Notes under the pieces: generated by a model
Databases searched by the model: none
Seen by the model: only the letters and a program-made list of their open reading frames with translations
Told to the model about the DNA's origin: nothing
Program-made: the position numbers and the translations under genes
DNA from: JAKACA01 sp052143575
Lineage (GTDB): Bacteria; Actinomycetota; Acidimicrobiia; Acidimicrobiales; Bog-793
NCBI GenBank assembly: GCA_052143575.1
Contig: JBKQSP010000029.1
Coordinates: forward strand, 1-64,000
Direction: 5' to 3'
DNA length: 64,000 nt
Part shown: piece after piece, positions 7,314 to 15,379 of the stretch
Numbering within the stretch: position 1 is the first letter of the stretch
Layout: each line of letters begins with the position of its first letter

Positions 7314-8093
7314 CTAACGCCTCGGCTCGCACAGCCAAAAGCGCGCCCCAGCGGGGTCGGCGACCCGGGCGACCCGACCGAGCCCGCCGTCCTTAGCGGC
7401 GGCGAGCACGGTTCCCCCGAGAGCGAGCACCTTTTCAACCGAGGCGTCGACGTCGTCGCTCTGCCAGAAGACCCACCAGCTCGGCCTTTCGCCTTGCGCC
7501 AGGTTCTCAACCTCGTCGCCGATGCCGGCGAGGGGGCGGTCCGTCTCCGGGTCCATATAGCCGGCGTAGTGGTGCCCGTCCTCGGTCGCCTCCTCGAGCG
7601 GGTTCCAGCCGAATACCTGCCGGTAAAAGTCGACTGCGCCGTCGTAGTCATCGGTGTCGAACGCGAAGAAGATTGGAGCGCCGTGCTCGTTGATCACCGT
7701 GAAGCCGGGGAAGCTGCCGGGTTGCCAGACGCCGATGACCAGTCCCTGCGGGTCAGTGATGACTGCTTGGACACCGAGGTCGTCGACCGCCATCGCGGGG
7801 GCCTGCACCGTCGCGCCTTGCTCGGTGGCGAGCCTCAACGTCGCCTCGATGTCGTCCGAGGCGAGGTACGGCTTCCAGGTGTTGTCGGCGCGCATCTCGC
7901 CCATGTCGCCCATCCCACCTGCGATCGGCACGCCTTCCCTGGTGAACATGAAATAGCCGCCGTGCTCGGGTTCCGGCTGCTCCGCCACCCAGCCGAAGAG
8001 CTCGGCGTAGAACCGGCGGCTGCCCTCGACGTCAGAAGTCCACAGATCGACCCAACACGGTGCCCCGATCGGGGCGGACTCTCGTCTCGTCAT
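7314..8093 (-). CDS. Two-domain VOC (glyoxalase-fold) protein
   Basis: Protein of 259 residues with two vicinal-oxygen-chelate domains, the first starting WVDLWTSDVEGSRRFYAEL and the second TDDYDGAVDFYRQVFGW. This is the Cfp30B/27 kDa antigen type common in actinobacteria. VOC proteins include glyoxalases, dioxygenases and antibiotic-binding proteins; most of this type have no proven substrate. It is the first gene of a two-gene unit with the SCO6745 protein. Truncated relatives occur in this window at 17971 and 48038. Confidence 0.92.
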   Translation of the reverse strand: MTRRESAPIGAPCWVDLWTSDVEGSRRFYAELFGWVAEQPEPEHGGYFMFTREGVPIAGGMGDMGEMRADNTWKPYLASDDIEATLRLATEQGATVQAPAMAVDDLGVQAVITDPQGLVIGVWQPGSFPGFTVINEHGAPIFFAFDTDDYDGAVDFYRQVFGWNPLEEATEDGHHYAGYMDPETDRPLAGIGDEVENLAQGERPSWWVFWQSDDVDASVEKVLALGGTVLAAAKDGGLGRVARVADPAGARFWLCEPRR

Positions 8094-8693
8094 CGCTACT
8101 CCTCGTCAGTCGGAAGCTCGTCGTCGTGAAGACGAGGGGCGCCAGCGGATCTCATCGGTCACCGCCGCAGCGGTCGAGCCAGCGCGACGATCTCACGTTC
8201 CCAGGCGTGATCACTATCCCGGCAGCGGCGCCCGAGGATCGAGTAGGGATGGAGCCGGCGTTATGTCACTGCTCGTACCTGTTCAAGCCACCGACGGCGA
8301 CGTGGCACCCTTCAGATGCGAACCCTCGACAAGGAGGGTCCCACCCCCACCAGGGTCCACCGTTGAGAAGCAGAAGAGGTTGAGCAGTGCCTGTTCGGGT
8401 GACGAGACGTGGTGGCGGAACATCCCCGGATGCTTTCGGGTCCGAGGGACGCGGGCGGCGTGCACTTCCAAGCGCTGCTGGTGATCGTCTTCTTCATGAT
8501 CGCCATCGCCCGCGCGTGGCAGATGATCGGAGCGCGCAATACCCGCGTGGCGACGATCGTCGGGGAACCCCTGCTGGAACGGAGCGCCTCGGCCGTCGTT
8601 CCCGACGCTGTCGAAAACGACGCCGGCGCGAGCAGGGCCTCCTCGATGCCCATCGCGCCAGTTGCCGTCGGTGACTCGGGATGTTGCAACGAC
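8094..8693. other. Intergenic stretch with one possible small membrane ORF
   Basis: About 600 bp without a firm gene. A GTG-initiated plus-strand frame from 8409 contains FQALLVIVFFMIAIARAW, one good transmembrane helix, followed by a polar tail that runs 45 bp into the end of the Rieske gene on the other strand. It has no clear ribosome binding site and I recognise no family. The 8094-8400 part shows nothing besides the likely promoter of the VOC gene. Confidence 0.4.
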
Positions 8694-9077
8694 CTAATCG
8701 ACGGTGACGTAGATGTCGCCGTCGCGGACGGTCGCTGACAGCGTGTCGAGGCCGCGTGGCCTGCGGCCCAACCCGATCAACGACCGCGACCAACTCGGCA
8801 CCCGCCGCCCGGCGAAGCCGGTGACCCAGTCGAGGTTCTCCCCGGTGCAAACGTTGAACCGCGAGTTGTGCCATGGGCACTGCACGACGTCATCCTCGTA
8901 CCTCAACCCACCGGGACCGCGGGTGAGCGAGAAGCCCAAATGCGGGCATCGGTTGCGGGCTACGTGGACCTCGTTGGCCTTGCGCGCGACGATCAGCCGG
9001 TGCCCGTCGGCTTCAACCCCGGTCAGTCCGCCATCGGGGAAGTCGGAGAGCGATCCGACCCGGACCTCAGTAGCCAA
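8694..9077 (-). CDS. Rieske [2Fe-2S] domain protein
   Basis: Soluble single-domain protein of 127 residues. The cluster ligands are clear: CPHLGF and, 20 or so residues later, CPWHNSRF, giving the C-x-H ... C-x2-H Rieske pattern. It ends soon after GDIYVTVD, so it is a stand-alone ferredoxin-like Rieske protein, the electron carrier type that serves oxygenases or nitrite reductase-like systems. No oxygenase gene is adjacent, so its partner is unknown. Confidence 0.93.
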   Translation of the reverse strand: MATEVRVGSLSDFPDGGLTGVEADGHRLIVARKANEVHVARNRCPHLGFSLTRGPGGLRYEDDVVQCPWHNSRFNVCTGENLDWVTGFAGRRVPSWSRSLIGLGRRPRGLDTLSATVRDGDIYVTVD

Positions 9078-9507
9078 AATTTGCCCTCTCCTGGATCATT
9101 GCCCCGTGCCGACGAAGCAGACGTCTGACGTGGCGAAGGTGAGCTTGCCGGCGTCGCGCTTCACTGCGGTGCAGCCGAGACCCCACACCGTCGCCTGATT
9201 GCTTACCACCGCAAGCATGCCTGAATATCGCATCTGCAGGCCACCTACTCCGCTCAGAGTGACGGGTCCCGCTGCGCGATCCACTCGCGGTGAGCAAGAT
9301 GTCCACGCGAGACAATTTAGCTCTCGCGCTCGCGAGGAGTTTGAGCCATACGTGTCAGTGATGCGACCGCGGCTGAGATGGCGCTGGACTTGAGACCGAC
9401 GGCGGCAGGCCTACGTGAGTTCAGTGGCTTCGCGCGCCCAGCTAGGAGCGGGCAAACAAGCAGTTGGGCACGAGGCGAGGCCTCTGGCGGTTCGGCAGTG
9501 AGCGCCA
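9078..9507. other. Intergenic stretch with a doubtful short ORF
   Basis: About 430 bp. A minus-strand frame at 9096-9284 encodes 62 residues including LQMRYSGMLAVVSNQATVWG, unrecognised and without a good ribosome binding site. It could be a decayed gene upstream of the Rieske gene. The rest shows no repeat, hairpin or family similarity. Confidence 0.35.
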
Positions 9508-10320
9508 TTACCGGCGGCGGCCGATGACCCACGCCGTCGCAGTCCACGCGGCCACCGTCCAGCCAGCCAGGATCGCATAACAGATGCTGAGGTTGTGCAC
9601 GAGCCCATTCGTGATGCTGGCCCGCATGACCTGTGCCAGGGGGTAGATGGGCAGGACGCGATGCACCGCGGCCAGCCAGTGGGGAAAGTGGTCGATCGGG
9701 AACATCACAGGGGAGAACAGGAACACCACAAAAATGAGGGCGTTGATGGCTACGTTCGTCACGAGGGGGTTCCGAATGACCTGCGCCATGCCGAAGCCGA
9801 CGGAGGTAGCCATCAGCGAACACAGCAGGAACGCCGGGATCACCATGGGCGTCGGGTGCAGGGACAGGCCGTACCGCCACGACGCGAGTGCCATCGTCAC
9901 CACGATCCCAGGGATGGTGAGACCTGTGTACACCGTGAAGATCGAGGCCACCGAGGCCGAACGCGGCACGGGCAACGACCAGATGAAGTCCCATGTCCCG
10001 GCTGTCTGGCGGTCGGTGACCATCGACGGTACGGCCACGATCCCGACAGCGATAACCGCCAGGGCCGGCGCGCCGCTCACGATGAACAGGGCCGCCTCAG
10101 GGGACAGTTGCCCGACGTAGAACCCGTAGATGATCGCCGTCCCCACTCCGAACAAGATCTGCATGATCAAGAAGACAGGCAGGGGCGTTCGCTGGGACGC
10201 GATGTCGAAGCGGAGCATGGACAGGTAGCTCTCGAGCCAGTACCCCTGGCCCCGACGCACGCAGGACACGAGATCGGGAGTCGCGGGACGGCCCGGCTGT
10301 TTGGTCACGGTTGCGCCCAT
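9508..10320 (-). CDS. ABC-2 type exporter permease (second permease)
   Basis: Integral membrane protein of 270 residues with six hydrophobic segments, including LFIVSGAPALAVIAVGIV and LIFVVFLFSPVMFPIDHFP, the ABC-2 permease signature region. The start MGATVTKQPGR lies two bases after the stop of the paralogous permease upstream. Both share SLPVPRS and FSPVMFP-x2-x-PHWL, so they arose by tandem duplication and should form a heterodimer with the ATPase encoded upstream. Substrate unknown; such systems export drugs or lipids. Confidence 0.9.
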   Translation of the reverse strand: MGATVTKQPGRPATPDLVSCVRRGQGYWLESYLSMLRFDIASQRTPLPVFLIMQILFGVGTAIIYGFYVGQLSPEAALFIVSGAPALAVIAVGIVAVPSMVTDRQTAGTWDFIWSLPVPRSASVASIFTVYTGLTIPGIVVTMALASWRYGLSLHPTPMVIPAFLLCSLMATSVGFGMAQVIRNPLVTNVAINALIFVVFLFSPVMFPIDHFPHWLAAVHRVLPIYPLAQVMRASITNGLVHNLSICYAILAGWTVAAWTATAWVIGRRR

Positions 10321-10322
10321 CG

Positions 10323-11129
10323 CTACCTCCGATGCCCCACGACCCTGGCCGTCACCAGGCCCGACACCAGGGCCCAGGCGCCAAGCACAAGGTAGGCGTG
10401 GCCCGCTCCGGTGACCATCCCCTCCACGAGGGCGTCGCGGATGATGGTTGCCATTGACTCGAAGGGCAGCCAGAGGTTCACGTCGGCCAGCCAGTGGGGC
10501 AGCTGGGTCGCCGGGAACATGACCGGACTGAACCCGAAGAGTACGAAGACGAGCATCCCGCTCAGCTGACGCGTGGTCATGGGGTTGGTGATCCCGTGGG
10601 CGAGTGCGTAGCCCATGAGCATCCCCGTGAAGCTCGTGGCGAGGACTGCGGGCACGACCGACGGCGTGATGTCGAGATGGAAGTGATAGCGGGCCATCCC
10701 CACCAACAGGGCGATCACCATGGCAGGGAGGGCCGGGATCAGCGAGACCGTGTACCAGGCCATCGTCATCATGCTCCGGGGGACCGGTAAGGAGCGCACG
10801 AACTCGTAGCTCCCCTCCGCCCGCTGGTCGGCGACGATCTGCGGTTCGAAGATCAGGCCCACCGTGAGCAGGCTCAGCACCGGGACGCCGGTCACGAGAT
10901 AGATCGCGGCCGACTCGGGGATGTGTCGGAAGAACAGCCCGATCCCCAGCACCAGCCCGGCGCCCTGCAGGCTCAGGATCGATCCGAGGATCGGCAGGTA
11001 CCGACGAAGGTTCACGAGGTCCCATACGAACATCTGCCAGTACCCGTGCAGCCAGTAGCGGGGACCAGCCCGCGCCACGGCGAGGCTTGGCACCGACGGG
11101 CTGGTAGGAGGAGCTATGGCGACGGCCAT
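10323..11129 (-). CDS. ABC-2 type exporter permease (first permease)
   Basis: Membrane protein of 268 residues, paralogous to the next gene. Conserved blocks are QRAEGSYEFVRSLPVPRS and GFSPVMFPATQLPHWLADV. It overlaps the end of the ATPase gene by one base (ATGA-type coupling) and is followed after two bases by the second permease. A heterodimeric exporter driven by the ATPase is the simplest reading. Confidence 0.92.
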   Translation of the reverse strand: MAVAIAPPTSPSVPSLAVARAGPRYWLHGYWQMFVWDLVNLRRYLPILGSILSLQGAGLVLGIGLFFRHIPESAAIYLVTGVPVLSLLTVGLIFEPQIVADQRAEGSYEFVRSLPVPRSMMTMAWYTVSLIPALPAMVIALLVGMARYHFHLDITPSVVPAVLATSFTGMLMGYALAHGITNPMTTRQLSGMLVFVLFGFSPVMFPATQLPHWLADVNLWLPFESMATIIRDALVEGMVTGAGHAYLVLGAWALVSGLVTARVVGHRR

Positions 11130-12130
11130 CAGTCCGCACCACCTTCATCGTCCCGTGAGCCGTGACCGGTGAGCCGGACGTAGGCGTCCTCGAGCGACGT
11201 GGCTCCGAGCGCGTACTCCTCCGCCACCCCGGCCCCCATCAGCTCCTCGGCCCACCGGATGGCGTGACCGGCGTCCCCTTCGTCGATGACCGTGACGAGG
11301 TTGTGCCCGACCCTCGTCGATCCCTTCACGAGCGGTGGCAGTGCTGGCGTGCCCATGCCGGGTGCCAGCATGAGCTGGAGCCGCAGGTGGCCTCGGTCCT
11401 CCGCCTTCATCGAGGACGGCGTGCCCTCCGCCAAGAGCCGGCCATCGGCGATCACCGCCATTCGGTCCACCGCCTTCTCCGCCTCCAACACGTTGTGGGT
11501 CACGAGAAACACCGCCACCCCGAGGTTCCCGAGCTCCCGGATCTGTTGCCACAAGAACCGGCGCCGGAGGGGGTCGACGTCGTTGGTGGGCTCATCGAGG
11601 ATCACCGCCCGGCCCGGGCACACCGTCACCATGGCGAATCCCACCAAGCGCTTCACCCCGCCGGAGAGTGCAATGCCTCGCTTGTTGCGCCACTCCCCGA
11701 GGTCGAGTACCTCGATCAGCTCGTCCGCCCGCCGCTCGACGGCCACCGGATCACCGCCTCGGATGCGCCCGCACAACACGATCGCCTCTCGGGCTCGGAA
11801 CGAGTCGATGGGGAGCTGCGCCTGGGGGAGGTACGAGCACAGCTGGCGGGCGGCGCCGGGATCGGCGACAAGATCGTGCGGCCCGAACGTGATGCTCCCC
11901 GACGTGGGCTTCAGCAGGCCGATGACCTGCTTGACGAGCGTGGTCTTGCCAGCTCCGTTCGGTCCGAGCAGACCGTAGACCTCCCCCGGCTCGACGTGGA
12001 GCGAGATCTCGTCGTTGGCCCGGACACCGTTCGGGTAGACCTTGGTGACCCTCTCGGCCCGGAACGTCCAGCGATCCGCCTCGGCGGTCGCTGAACGCAC
12101 GGCGCGACGTGTCGGGCTCGAGGTCATCAT
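11129..12130 (-). CDS. ABC transporter ATP-binding protein
   Basis: ATPase of 333 residues that powers the two downstream permeases. Walker A is GPNGAGKTT (about 56-64), Q-loop QAQ, signature LSGGVKR, Walker B VILDEP with the D-loop NDVDP, and the switch histidine in FLVTHN. A C-terminal regulatory extension of about 90 residues follows. LSGGV replaces the usual LSGGQ at the last position. The start MMTSS was chosen because it overlaps the stop of the preceding membrane protein gene by four bases. The much longer open frame upstream is non-coding shadow. Confidence 0.94.
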   Translation of the reverse strand: MMTSSPTRRAVRSATAEADRWTFRAERVTKVYPNGVRANDEISLHVEPGEVYGLLGPNGAGKTTLVKQVIGLLKPTSGSITFGPHDLVADPGAARQLCSYLPQAQLPIDSFRAREAIVLCGRIRGGDPVAVERRADELIEVLDLGEWRNKRGIALSGGVKRLVGFAMVTVCPGRAVILDEPTNDVDPLRRRFLWQQIRELGNLGVAVFLVTHNVLEAEKAVDRMAVIADGRLLAEGTPSSMKAEDRGHLRLQLMLAPGMGTPALPPLVKGSTRVGHNLVTVIDEGDAGHAIRWAEELMGAGVAEEYALGATSLEDAYVRLTGHGSRDDEGGAD

Positions 12131-12795
12131 GGGTTCACCCCTTTCCCCTCCGTGGCCAACAACTGGCTGTGCAGCTCGCAGCGACGAAAGGGGTCGTGGC
12201 ATAGCGACCCCAGGCCCACGGCGGCACTTCCAACGAGGACCGCAGCGACAGCTAGCGCCGTGGCTGCCGTCAGGGCGTTTCCGGCAAGCGCCAGGGCGAG
12301 ACCGACCGGCACGACCAACAGGAGGGCGCCCGCCACCAAGTGCCCGGGCGTCCGGAGCCTCGCTCGAAGCCACAGCAAGAGGATCCCGATGGTGACCGAC
12401 ACCGTCCCGACGACGAGGTCGGGGCGGCCGAGGGCGATGACGACAAAGGGAAAGCCGAAGCTCGCCCCGAGCTGGAGGACCGTGGCGACCGTGACTGCCC
12501 GCTCCAGCTGCCGGGCGGCCGGGTCCGAAGGCCTCGGCGCCAGACCCCGGGTCCTTGCCTCGCCCCACACGCCGAGAGCGACCGCCCCGGCAACCAAGCC
12601 GAGCCCGAGAGGTAGTCGCCCTGTCCATCCGGTGGCGAGGATCCCCCGACCGAGCCACAGCGCGGCGAAGCCAAGCTGAATCAGTGACCCGATCCTGCAG
12701 ACGCGTCGCCTCCACGCCAGCTTGGCGTCGGGCGAACCGGGCAAGAGAACCGGGCTTGGCGCTCCAGTGGGAGCTGTTCCAGTAAGGGTGTTCAT
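12127..12795 (-). CDS. Membrane protein of the ABC exporter operon
   Basis: Protein of 222 residues with about six transmembrane segments, such as LGLVAGAVALGVWGEA, VSVTIGILLLWLRARL and LTAATALAVAAVLVGSAAV. No family recognised. It is translationally coupled to the ATPase gene and so is probably the first gene of the exporter operon. AAAGGAGC precedes the start by a short spacer. It may be an accessory or sensory component; function is not known. Confidence 0.8.
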   Translation of the reverse strand: MNTLTGTAPTGAPSPVLLPGSPDAKLAWRRRVCRIGSLIQLGFAALWLGRGILATGWTGRLPLGLGLVAGAVALGVWGEARTRGLAPRPSDPAARQLERAVTVATVLQLGASFGFPFVVIALGRPDLVVGTVSVTIGILLLWLRARLRTPGHLVAGALLLVVPVGLALALAGNALTAATALAVAAVLVGSAAVGLGSLCHDPFRRCELHSQLLATEGKGVNP

Positions 12796-12834
12796 CGTCG
12801 GTGCTCCTTTCAGGCCGCGGCGCGACTCTGCTTT

Positions 12835-13179
12835 TCACCACGCCACCGTGGCGACGAGTGCCTCCTCCATGGGGGTCGGGCGGACGGCGAAGGTGGCCTC
12901 GTAGGCCGGAGAGTTCAGAATCGAGGTGGCAAGCGGAGGCCAGTCCGTCACCCAGCGGCCGTAAGCCGGGCTCGCGCAGCTGTAGAGCGCCCCGGCTCCC
13001 CTGACGAGCGGCACAAGGCGTTGGACGTCGCGGGCGTCGCACGCGATGCACTCCACCCCGTCCATCGCGGGACCGCGCCCGGCGCGGGTGACGACCCGGC
13101 CGCGCTGTCCCCACTTTGCCCGGCGACTTGCCGTCGCAGACCCCACTGGCCCTGATCCCACGATCACGTGGAGTGCCAT
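12835..13179 (-). pseudogene. Internally deleted NAD-dependent epimerase/dehydratase gene
   Basis: The first about 88 codons encode an epimerase N-terminus with the nucleotide-binding start LHVIVGSGPVGSATA and DARDVQRLV. They then join in frame to a piece matching the family's C-terminal end, FAVRPTPMEEALVATVAW. Intact family members have about 300 residues; this product has 114. The catalytic YxxxK and substrate domain are gone. An AGGAGGAGCG ribosome binding site is intact, so a short protein may still be made. The junction is near 12915. It is the first frame after a TetR gene. Confidence 0.7.
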
Positions 13180-13216
13180 CGCTCCTCCTGAGATCTCCGC
13201 TTTCGATCGACCTTTC

Positions 13217-13873
13217 TCACCCCCGCTGTGCAACGTCCTCGAGTGCACGACGTCCCTTGGTCGTGAGGTAGGGGGTAAGCGCGACGAGCACCAGGTCCGT
13301 TCCCCTCGCCACCTGACGGGGATCCCGAGGATCGGCGGTCACGTCCAGGAACGGGAGCCAGCCCTGACCGATCAGCCAGATTGCGACCGCCAAGTCATGA
13401 ATCGTCCCCGGCGGGGCGGGCGCGCGCAACAGCCCTTGGGCCTCCAGTTGCTCGCCGAATGCGACGTACTGCCCCACCCGGCGCGCGTATGTCTCGCGGT
13501 ACGAGTCACGAAGCGCCGGATCTACGCGCACCAGCGCGAGGACCTCACGCTCGAAGAACCGGTACGCCCAGGCGAGCTCCGACCAGGCAGCGAGGTTCTC
13601 GCGCAGTGTCGCCAGGTTCTCCCCGGCATCGGCGCTCGGCGCCCACCGATCCTCGTACGCCGTCGTGTACTCCGCCAGCAGCGCCCGAATGATGTCCTTC
13701 TTGTTCTCGAAGTGGTAGTAGAGATTCCCTGGGCTGATGCCCGCCCCGGCGGCGATGTGGTTGGTGCTCACCGCAGAGGTGCCATGGTCGTTGAACAGGC
13801 CGCGGGCCACATCGAGGATCCACTTCCTCGTCAGCTCCGACTTTCTCCCGGCGGTTCCAGTCCTAGAGTTCAT
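13217..13873 (-). CDS. TetR/AcrR-family transcriptional regulator
   Basis: Repressor of 218 residues. The HTH spans about residues 14-60 with HIAAGAGISPGNLYYHFENK. The C-terminal domain is of the type with WAYRFFEREVLALVRVDP. A perfect 16 bp palindrome touches the first base of the start codon, so repressor binding would block its own initiation. No Shine-Dalgarno is present; the message is possibly leaderless. Downstream on the same strand lie the deleted epimerase and the ABC exporter operon, the likely regulon. Confidence 0.92.
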   Translation of the reverse strand: MNSRTGTAGRKSELTRKWILDVARGLFNDHGTSAVSTNHIAAGAGISPGNLYYHFENKKDIIRALLAEYTTAYEDRWAPSADAGENLATLRENLAAWSELAWAYRFFEREVLALVRVDPALRDSYRETYARRVGQYVAFGEQLEAQGLLRAPAPPGTIHDLAVAIWLIGQGWLPFLDVTADPRDPRQVARGTDLVLVALTPYLTTKGRRALEDVAQRG

Positions 13874-13888
13874 GCTCTAATTAGAGCA
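13873..13888. promoter_or_regulatory. Palindromic operator at the TetR start codon
   Basis: TGCTCTAATTAGAGCA is a perfect 16 bp palindrome. It overlaps the first base of the regulator's start codon and is AT-rich in its centre, in contrast to its surroundings. Its position fits autoregulation by the TetR protein encoded next to it. Confidence 0.75.
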
Positions 13889-14120
13889 AATCCCCTAAAA
13901 TCGCACTAGGGTCGAAAGTCCCTACCTGCTCGGGACGACGGCGTCGCCCGACACCGGCCGGATACTGGGCGGCCCTCCGTGCCCGGAGCGTGACATGTTG
14001 GATCTTCCTCAGCCTGTGCTCCCCGGAGCGCTCCTCAGCGCCGATCTCCCGGTAGTCAAGTGAAGACGCCCGAAGCGGCTTCCTATCCGGTGTCGTTCGC
14101 GCACGGCGCCGTCCCGCGTC

Positions 14121-14141
14121 CTGTGCCATCGGATGGCACAG
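14121..14141. promoter_or_regulatory. Palindrome shared by two secreted-protein genes, site 1
   Basis: CTGTGCCATC-G-GATGGCACAG is a perfect inverted repeat with 10 bp arms, 52 bp before the secreted protein start. A close relative, TGTGCC-N7-GGCACA, stands at 32577-32595 before the large repeat protein gene. It looks like the binding site of a common regulator. The remaining 13889-14120 part of this intergenic stretch shows nothing else. Confidence 0.5.
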
Positions 14142-14193
14142 CCCCGTCACGCCTTCAGCATAGGAAGCAACTACACCGAGAGAGGGTGGTCCT

Positions 14194-14859
14194 GTGCGTG
14201 GAGTCTCGGAGCTGCGGGGCGGCGGATATCGGCGAGGTCGCTCGGCGGTCATGTCTCAGAGGCTGGCAGTTGGAGCGCTCTGTCTTGTCCTTTCTACCGG
14301 GGTGTCGCTGATCACCGGCGCCGCGACGGCAGGCGCGTCGACCCCGACCTACTTCGGTGCCAAGCTCACCGTCAACAGCCAGCCGTCGAACGCTGAAGAC
14401 GGATACGCCTGCCATGAGAGCGGCGGAATCCCGAAGGGAGCCGACTGCACCTGGGTTGCCCTCACGGCCTTCGAGAACGGCAGCAACTACACAGCACCCG
14501 TCACCGGGACGATCAAGCACGTCAAGCTGATCTCGTGCATCGCGGGCAGCTTCAGGCTCGAACTCGCCCGTGCCGTACCGAGCAAGAGCGAAGCAAGAAT
14601 CGTCAGCAAGGGTCCGGTCATCAAGTACACCGGGCAGACCACCTGCGACAACACCTTCAAGATCCAGAGCTTCGCAGTAAAGGTGCATGTCGAGGCCGGC
14701 GAGTACATCGCCATCGACGCGAAGTCGACCGGCACGCTTTCGTGTTCGGGAGGAAATGGTGTGCTCTTGTATTCTCCGCCTCTCAAGGTGGGCGGGAAGC
14801 TGACGAAGGCGAGGACCGGCGCCAGCTGCGACATGCTCATTCAGCTGAGCTACAAGTAG
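14194..14859 (+). CDS. Secreted protein of unknown function
   Basis: Protein of 221 residues with an N-terminal signal peptide whose hydrophobic core is LAVGALCLVLSTGVSLITG, ending near AGAST. The mature part is beta-rich with four spread cysteines and no recognised domain. GAGAGAGGG precedes the GTG start; an internal ATG at 14251 would give a shorter, more usual signal peptide and is an alternative. A hairpin follows the gene. It shares an upstream palindrome with another secreted protein gene in this window. Confidence 0.8.
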   Translation: MRGVSELRGGGYRRGRSAVMSQRLAVGALCLVLSTGVSLITGAATAGASTPTYFGAKLTVNSQPSNAEDGYACHESGGIPKGADCTWVALTAFENGSNYTAPVTGTIKHVKLISCIAGSFRLELARAVPSKSEARIVSKGPVIKYTGQTTCDNTFKIQSFAVKVHVEAGEYIAIDAKSTGTLSCSGGNGVLLYSPPLKVGGKLTKARTGASCDMLIQLSYK

Positions 14860-14949
14860 CGGCAACTGCGACAGTACGTCGTGTAGAGATCCGGAGGGGC
14901 CTGGGGTTGGGGTGAGTGTAGGGCTTCAAATTCGTTCGGGGTGAGGTAG

Positions 14950-14983
14950 CCCGGGATGGGCGGGCTCACCCGCCCATCCCGGG
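14950..14983. terminator. Strong hairpin between convergent genes
   Basis: A 15 bp perfect stem (CCCGGGATGGGCGGG) with a CTCA loop. It lies between the end of the secreted protein gene and the end of a minus-strand frame and could terminate both transcripts. There is no T tract on either side, so it is an L-shaped rather than classic intrinsic terminator. Confidence 0.65.
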
Positions 14984-14998
14984 GCGCTGATCAAGGGA

Positions 14999-15379
14999 TC
15001 AGCCTTCCGACCACGCCGCGCCCTTCCAATGAAGCGCCTCGTTCAGCGTGTCGGAAGACGATGCGTACCTGCCCACGGCCCAGCAGCTGTTGGCGGACGC
15101 GCAGGCGACGTCGACCAGAGCGCTTCTGTCGCTGCTGCTCGAGATCCCGCTCGGGTTGGGAGTCGACGCCAGCGACCAGCTGCTCCCGTTCCACTGAAGC
15201 GCCTCGTTCACGGTGGCGTCGTCGATGTCCTCATACTCGCCAACGGCCCAGCAGCTCCTCTGCGACGTGCATTGCAGGCTCTCGAGGACCGAGCCGAACT
15301 CCGATTGGGTGATCCCTGGGGTCAGCACCTTGATCTGCGACCAGGTCTTTCCGTTCCACTGCGCCACCTGGTTGAAGGG
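14999..15379 (-). pseudogene. Fragment of a Cys-AVG/WNG repeat secreted protein
   Basis: Two and a bit repeats with CTSQRSCWAVG and CASANSCWAVG, each with a NEALQWNG or NEALHWKG block. This is the same repeat as in the 780-residue protein at 30140-32482. There is no signal peptide or start region: the fragment begins directly after the TAG stop of the glucose-6-phosphate dehydrogenase gene, in the same reading frame. It looks like the 3' end of a lost gene. Repeat units of about 165 bp share GAAGCGCCTCGTTCA. Confidence 0.7.

Noticed and set aside
8865..8882. GTGCCATGGGCAC as a third copy of the TGTGCC-N7-GGCACA palindrome
   Set aside because: Spacing differs and it lies within the Rieske coding sequence at the cluster-binding motif.
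10321..11148. Extension of the second permease frame upstream to 11148
   Set aside because: The upstream part overlaps the first permease gene in another frame and is Arg/Gly/Pro-rich shadow; the real start is at 10320.
12131..13114. Extension of the exporter ATPase frame to 661 codons
   Set aside because: The added 327 codons overlap the membrane protein gene and read as shadow; the ATPase family starts near 12130.
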